Shown: positions 9,318 to 16,645 of the stretch, in pieces
Layout: each line of letters starts with the position of its first letter
Position numbering within the stretch: position 1 is the stretch's first letter
Source of the DNA: Bacteroidota bacterium
GTDB taxonomy: Bacteria > Bacteroidota > Bacteroidia > UBA4408
Assembly (NCBI GenBank): GCA_016718805.1
Contig: JADKCP010000001.1
Coordinates: 620,001 to 684,000 of the forward strand
Length of the DNA stretch: 64,000 nt
Reading direction: 5' to 3'
Notes under the pieces: model-generated
Databases searched by the model: none
Seen by the model: the letters and a program-made list of their open reading frames with translations, nothing else
Told to the model about the DNA's origin: nothing
Made by a program: the position numbers and the translations under genes

Positions 9318-10562
9318 TTAATTGGTGTTTTCTTCCCAAATCATTGCAAGATTCACAAGGGTTTCAACCGCTTTGTTCATGTCTTGAACACTAACCCATT
9401 CTAACTTTGAGTGAAAAGCATGTTCGCCGGCAAAAATGTTAGGGCAGGGTAATCCCATAAATGAAAGCCTACTACCATCCGTTCCTCCTCGTATACTCGA
9501 TTGAATCGGATTTAATCCACTACGTTTCATAGCTTCCATTGCAAAAGCTGTAACATGAGGAAATTTATCCAGTACAAGTTTCATATTTCTGTATTGTTGT
9601 TCAACCACAAAATTGTAAGATGATTTGGGATATTGCTTCATCACATTTTCAACAATATTTTTAAGCTTGTTTTCAAGTTCGGAAAGTCCTTCATTTGAAA
9701 AAGAACGTATAATAAATTTGATGATTACCTTTTCTAATAATCCTTCAATTGAAGTGGGATGTATAAATCCTTCTTTTTGTTCAGTTGTTTCTGGCGAATC
9801 GCTAGTTCTAGGCAAAGCATTAACAATTGCTGATGCTATTTTAATAGCATTTTCCATTTTATTTTTGGCAAAACCCGGATGTGTACTAATTCCATTAAGT
9901 GTTAAAACAACACCATCGGCCGAAAATGTTTCATCTTCCAAATGCCCTAAACTTTCACCATCAACGGTGTATCCGAAATCGGCTGCTAATTTTTTTATAT
10001 CCACTTTATTCACACCTCTTCCAATTTCTTCATCCGGAGTAAATAAAATCCGAATTGTTCCGTGTTTAATTTCAGGATGAGTGATAAGATGATGAATAGC
10101 GTCCATAATTTCGGCAACACCGGCTTTATTATCCGCGCCAAGTAAAGTAGTACCGTCTGCTGTAATAATATCGTTTCCAACTTGATTTACTAAATCAGGA
10201 TGTTCGCTAACTTTTAAAATTTGTGTTGTGTCTTTGGGTAATACAATATCTTGCCCTTGATAGTTTGAATGGACAATGGGATGTACATCTTTACCGCTAC
10301 AATCGGGAGATGTATCCATGTGAGAACAATAACAAATTACCGGTACTTTTTTTGTGCTGTTGGAAGGTAATGTGGCATACACATAGCCATATTCGTCGAG
10401 GTGTGCATCTTTAATTCCCATTTCAAGTAGCTCTTCTACCAAAACTTTAGCGAGATTTTTTTGCTTTTCAGTGCTTGGTTGAGTTGGCGAATTAGGATCT
10501 GATTGCGTATCAATTTGTACGTATTTTAAAAAACGTTGACTAGCTGTATGATTTATTTTCAT
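9318..10562 (-). CDS. pepT: Peptidase T (tripeptide aminopeptidase)
   Basis: A cytoplasmic M20B-family zinc aminopeptidase that removes the N-terminal residue of tripeptides. The 414 residues are the usual length. Visible active-site segments are SHMDTSPDCSG (first zinc His and catalytic Asp), LLGADNKAGVAEIM (bridging Asp), FTPDEEIGRG (catalytic Glu-Glu) and, near the C-terminus, IRGGTDGSRLSFMGLPCPNIFAGEHAFHS with the final zinc His. The dimerisation domain lies between residues about 205 and 320. It is followed on its upstream side by the potassium channel gene with only 17 bases between them, so they may share a transcript. Confidence 0.95.
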   Translation of the reverse strand: MKINHTASQRFLKYVQIDTQSDPNSPTQPSTEKQKNLAKVLVEELLEMGIKDAHLDEYGYVYATLPSNSTKKVPVICYCSHMDTSPDCSGKDVHPIVHSNYQGQDIVLPKDTTQILKVSEHPDLVNQVGNDIITADGTTLLGADNKAGVAEIMDAIHHLITHPEIKHGTIRILFTPDEEIGRGVNKVDIKKLAADFGYTVDGESLGHLEDETFSADGVVLTLNGISTHPGFAKNKMENAIKIASAIVNALPRTSDSPETTEQKEGFIHPTSIEGLLEKVIIKFIIRSFSNEGLSELENKLKNIVENVMKQYPKSSYNFVVEQQYRNMKLVLDKFPHVTAFAMEAMKRSGLNPIQSSIRGGTDGSRLSFMGLPCPNIFAGEHAFHSKLEWVSVQDMNKAVETLVNLAMIWEENTN

Positions 10563-10579
10563 GGAATAATATTTAGTTA

Positions 10580-11563
10580 TTAAACAAGTTCATTTATATT
10601 TTTAGTAGTAGATAAATAGTCCCAGGAATTTAAGTTGACTTTTTCAGTTTTGTTGAAAACACTCATGTCAATTGTTACGGTACCATCTGCTTCCTGAGTT
10701 ATATTTTTTACAAATTTAGCAGCCCAATTGAGTTCTGAAAATTTATAAGAACTTCTCCAATAGACGGTTTGTGAAAAGCTGTCTTCAAATGCTTTTAAAA
10801 TAATGTAAAATTCTGCATTTGTTTCTTCAAGTTGTTTAGGCGTTTGATTTTTTATAGGACTGTTGTCGTCAATAGGATGTACAATGGTCCATGAAGAGGG
10901 GAATAATGCTACTTTATTTCTTTCCAATTCAAGCTGAATAAATCTTCTGCTAACATGACCATCTTTGTTTTCATTGTAGGAGAAAATTACTTGAATTTCT
11001 ACTTCTATCAATTGACTTTTTTTTCCATTTGCAATGCGAAACATAAAAGCATTCATATCTAAATAGGGAGCAATAACTGCTTCTGTACTTTGCACTATTT
11101 TAGCAACCGGTCGTGAAAATTTTCCATAAAGTAAACCTGTTATTAAAGCAAAGCCCATCAAGCCTAACATTGATTCAAAGGCTGCAACAAAACTCGCAGT
11201 AAAGCCAACCGGACTAATTCTTCCATAACCAAGAGTGGTAAGGGTTTGAGAGCTAAAGAAAAATGCATCACCAAACTTTTCGAGTTCAGTTTTGCCCAAT
11301 GAACCCATTAAAAATTCCATCCCTATAAAATAATATATAGCTCCAAACACTATATTTATCAGGAAATAGGATAAGATAACGATAGTATTGAATTTCCACC
11401 ATTTCATGGTAATTAAAGCATGAAAGATGTTGAAGCGAGCCCATTTATCAAGCCCAACATAATTAACATTAAAGGATCCATCTCTATTTAATGTGCGCTG
11501 GTTTTTTGAAGTAGCTTGTTTTCCTAAGCCTAAATCATCTTCAAATTTCTTTTTTGTTCTCAT
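10580..11563 (-). CDS. Inward-rectifier (Kir-type) potassium channel
   Basis: A 327-residue inner-membrane channel. After a polar N-terminus with the slide-helix region (LDKWARFNIFHALI), there are two membrane helices flanking a pore loop. The selectivity filter is TLTTLGYGRISP, which differs from the commonest TVGYG by Leu for Val. The C-terminal half is the Kir cytoplasmic Ig-like domain, recognisable by FMFRIANGKKSQLIEVEIQVIFSYNE and the WTIVHPID segment. Family members tetramerise and conduct potassium. The gene lies 9 bases downstream of the dipeptide epimerase gene, probably in one operon. The ligand that gates it is unknown. Confidence 0.88.
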   Translation of the reverse strand: MRTKKKFEDDLGLGKQATSKNQRTLNRDGSFNVNYVGLDKWARFNIFHALITMKWWKFNTIVILSYFLINIVFGAIYYFIGMEFLMGSLGKTELEKFGDAFFFSSQTLTTLGYGRISPVGFTASFVAAFESMLGLMGFALITGLLYGKFSRPVAKIVQSTEAVIAPYLDMNAFMFRIANGKKSQLIEVEIQVIFSYNENKDGHVSRRFIQLELERNKVALFPSSWTIVHPIDDNSPIKNQTPKQLEETNAEFYIILKAFEDSFSQTVYWRSSYKFSELNWAAKFVKNITQEADGTVTIDMSVFNKTEKVNLNSWDYLSTTKNINELV

Positions 11564-11572
11564 GGGTGCAAA

Positions 11573-12601
11573 TTAAATTAGTTTTTTTACAACACCAATT
11601 CCGGGAGATTGTGTCAACTGAATTTTTCCATTTTTAAAACCGGGTGTTTCAAAAGGATTGTTGCGAATCATAAATGGACCATCTAAATCAACCCAATCGG
11701 CCAATGGGGCAAGCTGTGCAGCAGCCATATTCGCAACACTACTTTCGTTCATGCAACCAATTAAAACTTTTAGATTTTTGTTTCTGGCCTCTTGAATCAT
11801 TTTGGTTGCTTCAAACAATCCGGTGCATTTCATTAGTTTAATATTTATACCTGAGTAAGCATCTTTAATCAAACTAATATCTGAAAAACGCTGTACTGCT
11901 TCGTCAGCAATAATTGGAAGTGGGCTATTCGCAGTTAACCATGCAGTTTCTTCCAAGTTATTTTTAGGTAGCGGTTGTTCAATAAATTGTACATTTTTAT
12001 CAGCTAACCAATGAACCATATCCAGTGCATAGCTTTTATCTTTCCATCCTTGATTTACATCTACACATATTGGTGTATCCGTTATTTCACGGATACTTTC
12101 AATAATTTGCTTATCGTTGTCGTGCCCTAATTTAATTTTGAGCATTTTAAATTCTTCCGCTTCCAGTACTTTTTGTTTAATTATAGGAATACTGTCAATT
12201 CCAATAGTCATGGAGGTTGCAGGCATTAGCGGCGGATTGGCACCAAAAATTTGATGGCAAGGAATTTTATTTAATTTACCGTGTAAGTCGTATAACGCAA
12301 TATCAAGCGCTGCTTTTGCGGCGGTATTACCAGGTTCTAAAGAATCGATGTAGTTATGAATGGCTTCGAAGTCAAGGGGAAATTTAAATTGAGCAACATC
12401 TACCTTCGAAAAAAAATGCAGGGCACTTTGTTGCGTTTCTCCTAGATAGGGAGGCATTGATGCTTCACCATATCCGATTATTCCTTCGTAATGCAACTCA
12501 ATAAATACAATAGGAGTAGTGGTTCGTGTAAAAGTTGCAATCGTAAAAGGATGTATTAATTGCAACTCATAAGGGATGGCTTTTAATTGAATAGTTGCCA
12601 T
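11573..12601 (-). CDS. Dipeptide epimerase (L-Ala-D/L-Glu epimerase type)
   Basis: An enolase-superfamily enzyme of 342 residues, expected to racemise the second residue of dipeptides such as L-Ala-D-Glu released from peptidoglycan. The muconate-cycloisomerase subgroup marks are present: MLKIKLG (KxK, the first catalytic Lys), then metal ligands in VDVNQGW, FIEQPLP and IADEAV, and the second catalytic Lys in NIKLMKCTG. The C-terminal VDLDGP carries the DxD motif associated with dipeptide epimerases. The substrate is inferred from that motif and not proven. Together with peptidase T nearby it may serve peptide recycling. Confidence 0.87.
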   Translation of the reverse strand: MATIQLKAIPYELQLIHPFTIATFTRTTTPIVFIELHYEGIIGYGEASMPPYLGETQQSALHFFSKVDVAQFKFPLDFEAIHNYIDSLEPGNTAAKAALDIALYDLHGKLNKIPCHQIFGANPPLMPATSMTIGIDSIPIIKQKVLEAEEFKMLKIKLGHDNDKQIIESIREITDTPICVDVNQGWKDKSYALDMVHWLADKNVQFIEQPLPKNNLEETAWLTANSPLPIIADEAVQRFSDISLIKDAYSGINIKLMKCTGLFEATKMIQEARNKNLKVLIGCMNESSVANMAAAQLAPLADWVDLDGPFMIRNNPFETPGFKNGKIQLTQSPGIGVVKKLI

Positions 12602-12780
12602 GGATTAATGTAACATAATGAAATGAATAGTGCGATAGTAAACTCTAATTTGCATGCAGTCAAGCTTAGTGAAATTTAAATCTACCAAATAGTTGCAGCA
12701 AATCAATTGTTGCAAGTAATGAATTTCAAAATGAATTAACAACATCTTTTAACTTTAATTACAATACCTACTATAGATGT

Positions 12781-12788
12781 TATATTTG
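12781..12788 (+). promoter_or_regulatory. Possible -7 box before the GH13 gene
   Basis: TATATTTG is an exact match to TAnnTTTG. It lies only 12 bases before the TTG start at 12800, which would make a nearly leaderless message, or would favour the in-frame GTG at 12815 as the true start. No -33 element is obvious. Confidence 0.35.
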
Positions 12789-12799
12789 GAAATTAGATT

Positions 12800-14269
12800 T
12801 TGAAAACAACGTTTGTGAAAAGTCGTGTTTTTTACCAGGTTTTTATTCGTTCGTTTGCCGATAGCAATGGAGATGGTATTGGTGATTTGAATGGACTTAT
12901 TTCTAAATTAGATTACCTTAAAAATTTGGGAATAACCGGTATTTGGCTTAGTCCGCTTCATCCTTCACCTTCGTATCACAAATACGATGTTGTTGATTAT
13001 TATGACATTGACAAGGAGTACGGAACTCTTAGCGATTTTAAAAGACTTATATCAGAGGCGCAGCTCAGAAATATTAGAGTGTTGCTCGATTTAGTAATTA
13101 ACCACACCAGTGAATTTCACCCTTGGTTTTTAGAGGCACAAACAAGTAAGGATTCCCCCTATAGAAACTATTATGTTTGGCGCGATTCAAAGAAACTTAA
13201 ATATAAAAGCAATTGGCATTTTCCTAAACTTGTTCCTAGTAAACAAATCGAAACCGAAATGTATTACGGTCTTTTTTGGAGTGGTATGCCTGATCTAAAT
13301 TTTGATTCAAAAGAACTTCGAATAAAACTTCTTGCTATTGCTAAGTATTGGCTAATTGATATGGGTGTTGATGGCTTTCGCCTCGATGCAGCTCAACACA
13401 TATATGGAGAAAAGAAAGTGAAAAAAAATGTTGCATGGTGGCAGTATTTTAGACAGGAACTGAATAAAATAAAGCCCACTACTTATTTGGTTGGTGAAGT
13501 AATGAATACATCAAAAGTTGTTGTTAATTATTTGAATGATTCACTAAACGCTTGTTTTAATTTTGATTTGGCACAGAAAATATTAGCAGGTATTAATTCC
13601 GAAAAGGGTAATCAACTTGTGCCGTATTTACTGAAGATTAGAGCGAAGTATGCGCAACAAAATGCGAATTTTAACGATGCTATTTTTTTATCTAATCACG
13701 ATCAAAATAGAACTTTTAGTTTGCTTGAAAATCGACTAGAAAGAGCAAAGCTTGCAGCCTCCGTTTTGCTCACCTTGCCGGGTACACCTTTTATTTATTA
13801 CGGCGAAGAATTAGGTATGAAAGGTTTAAAACCAGATGAACATTTGCGAGAGCCATTTTTGTGGAGCAAAGGCTTAAATGACAAAGCACAAACAACTTGG
13901 ATAAGTAACTTATACAACAATGAGCACGAATTGGAACCACTTTTTGAACAGCAGAAAAATGGTAATTCGCTTTATTCGGTTTATAAAAGATTGATTTCAC
14001 TTCGAAACAATACACCTTGTTTAAATTTAGGTACCATTCGAAAGGGCCCATTTTCGCATCAAGCAATTTGTTCATTTTACAGAGAAACTGAGCAAGATTC
14101 ATTGCTCGTAATTCACAATTTTAAAGCTAAGCAGGTAACGGTTAAGCTAAGCGAAAATGATCAAAAATATAAGCGTATTTTTTATGAATCGGATCGAATT
14201 ATTTTCAACGATTTATCCAAAATTTCTATTTCGGGTTTTGGTACTGTGATACTATCTTTGGAGAAATAA
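12800..14269 (+). CDS. GH13 alpha-glucosidase / alpha-amylase family protein
   Basis: A 489-residue glycoside hydrolase of family 13, likely an alpha-1,4 or alpha-1,6 glucosidase or a trehalose-related enzyme. The start of the catalytic barrel (VFYQVFIRSFADSNGDGIGDL) is diagnostic. Catalytic residues are Asp196 in DGFRLDAAQ (nucleophile), Glu233 in YLVGEVM (acid/base) and Asp301 in SNHDQNR (transition-state stabiliser). A C-terminal beta domain closes the protein. No signal peptide is present, so it is cytoplasmic. The start codon is TTG; an in-frame GTG at 12815 is a possible alternative and no ATG is close. The exact glycosidic specificity is not decided by these motifs. Confidence 0.88.
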   Translation: MKTTFVKSRVFYQVFIRSFADSNGDGIGDLNGLISKLDYLKNLGITGIWLSPLHPSPSYHKYDVVDYYDIDKEYGTLSDFKRLISEAQLRNIRVLLDLVINHTSEFHPWFLEAQTSKDSPYRNYYVWRDSKKLKYKSNWHFPKLVPSKQIETEMYYGLFWSGMPDLNFDSKELRIKLLAIAKYWLIDMGVDGFRLDAAQHIYGEKKVKKNVAWWQYFRQELNKIKPTTYLVGEVMNTSKVVVNYLNDSLNACFNFDLAQKILAGINSEKGNQLVPYLLKIRAKYAQQNANFNDAIFLSNHDQNRTFSLLENRLERAKLAASVLLTLPGTPFIYYGEELGMKGLKPDEHLREPFLWSKGLNDKAQTTWISNLYNNEHELEPLFEQQKNGNSLYSVYKRLISLRNNTPCLNLGTIRKGPFSHQAICSFYRETEQDSLLVIHNFKAKQVTVKLSENDQKYKRIFYESDRIIFNDLSKISISGFGTVILSLEK

Positions 14270-14349
14270 ATATTTTTTGCGCTATTGCTTAGTTGCAATT
14301 AATTTACTTTTTGGAAGATTTATTTAATACTCGTCAGTACCCCTAAAAT

Positions 14350-15687
14350 ATGAACAACGAAGAAATTGCAGATGCATTAAAATTAACGGCTCAGTTGATG
14401 GAATTGCACAATGATAATCCATTTAAGGTAAAATCTTTATTGGCCGCATCTTTCAGAATTGATAAACTCGATAGGGAACTTGAGCAGGTTCCGTTTGAAG
14501 AACTTGAAAGCTTTGATGGAATTGGAAAAAGTTTAGCATCGAAGATACAGGAGCTGAATACAATTGGAACAACTAAAGAGTTGCAAACATTACTCGAAAA
14601 AACGCCCTTAGGAGTTTTTGAAATGCTAGGAATTAAAGGCATTGGTCCAAAAAAAGTTCAGTTGTTGTGGAAAGAATTAGAGCTCGAATCGGTAGGGGAA
14701 TTGTTGTATGCATGCAATGAAAACAGACTAGTTGAATTAAAAGGTTTTGGTGAAAAAACACAGGAGTTGGTTCGAAAGGCAATTGAGTTTAAACTTGCCA
14801 GTAATGGCTTTTATCACTATGCCAAAGCCGAAGCAGTGGCTTTGCAATTAATGGATTTTATACAAAAAAAATATGCGCCGCATCATCTTTCAATCACGGG
14901 AGCATTGCGCAGAAAGTGTGAATTGGTGGAGAAAATTGAGATCCTTTGCACTACACCTTCGATGGATATTTCAGAGTTTAGTAATGAGGTAGGTATTCCG
15001 TTAGAAATAATTTCTTGTAGCGAAATGGAGTTTGCTTTACGTTTGTTTCAAACAACAGGATCAATAGAGCATCTCACTAAACTCAATTTCGATAGTTCGG
15101 CAAATTATGATTCGGAAGAAGCAATTTATCAGCATCACAATATTTCATTCGTTGAGCCTGAGTTGCGTGAGGGAAGGCAAGAGCTTGAATTGGCGAGTAA
15201 TAATAAACTACCTCGACTTATTGAGCTTACCGATTTAAAAGGCATTTTGCACAATCATTCAAAATACAGCGACGGGCAAAATACCTTAAAAGAAATGGCT
15301 TTGTATGCCAAGGAGCTCGGATATGAATATTTAGGAATTTGTGATCATTCTCAATCTGCATTTTATGCAAGTGGCATGAAGTCAGATAAAATAGTAGCGC
15401 AACACTTAGAAATAGAACAGCTCAACAAAGAATTATTTCCTTTTAAAATATTTAAGGGCGTTGAATCGGATATTTTGAATGATGGTAATTTGGACTATCC
15501 GGAAGAAATTCTAAAAAGTTTTGATTTTATTGTAGCATCTGTTCATTCGAATTTAAAAATGAATGAGGAAAAGGCAACGGCTCGTTTGATAAAGGCAATT
15601 GAGAATCCATATACCACCATACTTGGTCATCCAACGGGAAGATTATTGCTCTCTCGTGAAGGCTACCCAATTGATCACAAAAAATAA
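14350..15687 (+). CDS. PolX-like/PHP protein, N-terminal part (frameshifted)
   Basis: A 445-residue product that matches bacterial PolX for most of its length: helix-hairpin-helix segments (FDGIGKSLASKIQEL, IKGIGPKKVQLLW, LKGFGEKTQEL), a polymerase-beta-like palm and a C-terminal PHP phosphoesterase domain starting at ILHNHSKYSDGQ. In the palm the usual GDIDLL, whose two Asp bind the catalytic metal, reads EKIEIL here, so polymerase activity is probably lost. The PHP residues HNHSKYSDG, ICDHSQ and VASVHS are intact. The frame stops at TAA 15685-15687 right after six A (15679-15684). The missing C-terminus continues in the -1 frame and is listed next. Confidence 0.85.
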   Translation: MNNEEIADALKLTAQLMELHNDNPFKVKSLLAASFRIDKLDRELEQVPFEELESFDGIGKSLASKIQELNTIGTTKELQTLLEKTPLGVFEMLGIKGIGPKKVQLLWKELELESVGELLYACNENRLVELKGFGEKTQELVRKAIEFKLASNGFYHYAKAEAVALQLMDFIQKKYAPHHLSITGALRRKCELVEKIEILCTTPSMDISEFSNEVGIPLEIISCSEMEFALRLFQTTGSIEHLTKLNFDSSANYDSEEAIYQHHNISFVEPELREGRQELELASNNKLPRLIELTDLKGILHNHSKYSDGQNTLKEMALYAKELGYEYLGICDHSQSAFYASGMKSDKIVAQHLEIEQLNKELFPFKIFKGVESDILNDGNLDYPEEILKSFDFIVASVHSNLKMNEEKATARLIKAIENPYTTILGHPTGRLLLSREGYPIDHKK

Positions 15688-15716
15688 TTGATGCTTGTGC
15701 AGCAAATGGAGTTATA

Positions 15717-15950
15717 ATGGAGTTAAACGCTCATCCTTACCGTTTGGATATTGATTGGAGATGGATTCCTTATTGTTTAGAAAAGGGAGTGAAAATCAGC
15801 ATCAATCCCGATGCACATAAAACCACAGGTTATCACGATATGTACTATGGTTGTTGTGTGGCTCGAAAAGGAATGCTCAGCAAGGAAATGTGTTTTAATG
15901 CACTTAATCGAGCAGAAATAGAAGCTCATTTTTTGGCAAGAAAAAAGTAG
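15717..15950 (+). CDS. C-terminal piece of the frameshifted PolX/PHP gene
   Basis: This 77-residue frame (ELNAHPYRLDIDWRWIPY, then ISINPDAHKTTGYHDMYYG) is the normal end of a PolX-type PHP domain, carrying the last metal ligands in NAHPYR and NPDAH. Reading back from its ATG in the same frame, the codons from 15684 give IIDACAANGVIM, which joins exactly to the end of the preceding part. One extra A in the A6 run would restore a single protein of about 533 residues. It is therefore not an independent gene. Cause: an assembly or sequencing indel, a real mutation, or slippage at the A-run. Confidence 0.8.
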   Translation: MELNAHPYRLDIDWRWIPYCLEKGVKISINPDAHKTTGYHDMYYGCCVARKGMLSKEMCFNALNRAEIEAHFLARKK

Positions 15951-15961
15951 CGATGCTTTAT

Positions 15962-16606
15962 TTAGTTGAAGTTATGACGTGTTTTATTTAGCGCTTCAAC
16001 ACGCGACTGTACTTGTAGTTTTTCATAAATGTGTCGAATATGTGTGCGTACTGTATTGATTGAAATAAATAGCTTATCTGAAATTTCTTTTAATCGACTT
16101 CCTTTAGCGAGCAAATCGAGTATTTCATTTTCTCTTGCTGAGAGGCAGTATTCGTTTTCTGTAGCTCTATTTTTAGGGCCGAACGATTCAACCACTCTTC
16201 TTGCAATGATTCCACTCATTGGAGAGCCTCCTGCCAACAGGTCGTCAATTGCAGAAAAAATTTCTTCAATTGCTGCTCGTTTCAATATATAACCACTTGC
16301 CCCTGCTTTTAGTGCGCTGAATATTTTATCATCGTCTTCATGAACTGTGCACATCAGTATTAGACTTTCGGGATGCAATTTTTTAATAATTTGTGTGCAC
16401 TCAACACCATTTTTTTCAGGCAAGTTAATATCCATCAAAATAACTTGAGGACAAATTTTTTCGCGTGAGATGTATTCAATGAACGATACACCAGTTGGAA
16501 ACGCGAGGCAGTTGAAACGATTACTTAAGTCGAGTAATGTCGACATACTTTCTCTGAAGTCGGTGTGATCTTCAACAAGTGCTATTTGAATTTTTTCGTG
16601 ATTCAT
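15962..16606 (-). CDS. NarL/FixJ-family response regulator
   Basis: A 214-residue DNA-binding regulator. The N-terminal receiver domain has acidic residues in VEDHTDFR, the phospho-acceptor Asp in VILMDINLPEKNG, and the conserved Lys in YILKRAA. The C-terminal LuxR-type helix-turn-helix is LSARENEILDLLAKGSRLKEISDKLFISINTVRTHIRHIY. It is expected to be phosphorylated by the TPR kinase encoded 39 bases upstream on the same strand. Its target genes are unknown. It ends 11 bases from the convergent PolX gene. Confidence 0.92.
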   Translation of the reverse strand: MNHEKIQIALVEDHTDFRESMSTLLDLSNRFNCLAFPTGVSFIEYISREKICPQVILMDINLPEKNGVECTQIIKKLHPESLILMCTVHEDDDKIFSALKAGASGYILKRAAIEEIFSAIDDLLAGGSPMSGIIARRVVESFGPKNRATENEYCLSARENEILDLLAKGSRLKEISDKLFISINTVRTHIRHIYEKLQVQSRVEALNKTRHNFN

Positions 16607-16645
16607 AAAATAATTTTTAGCAAAGTTAGCTTGAACTAAATATGT

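Noticed and set aside
9625..10080. Plus-strand open frame opposite pepT
   Set aside because: It lies fully inside the well-supported pepT gene on the other strand and resembles no protein; it is a shadow frame.
15679..15687. Programmed -1 ribosomal frameshift in the PolX gene
   Set aside because: The slippery site C AAA AAA is imperfect for the P-site tRNA and no downstream pseudoknot was identified. A simple indel is more likely.
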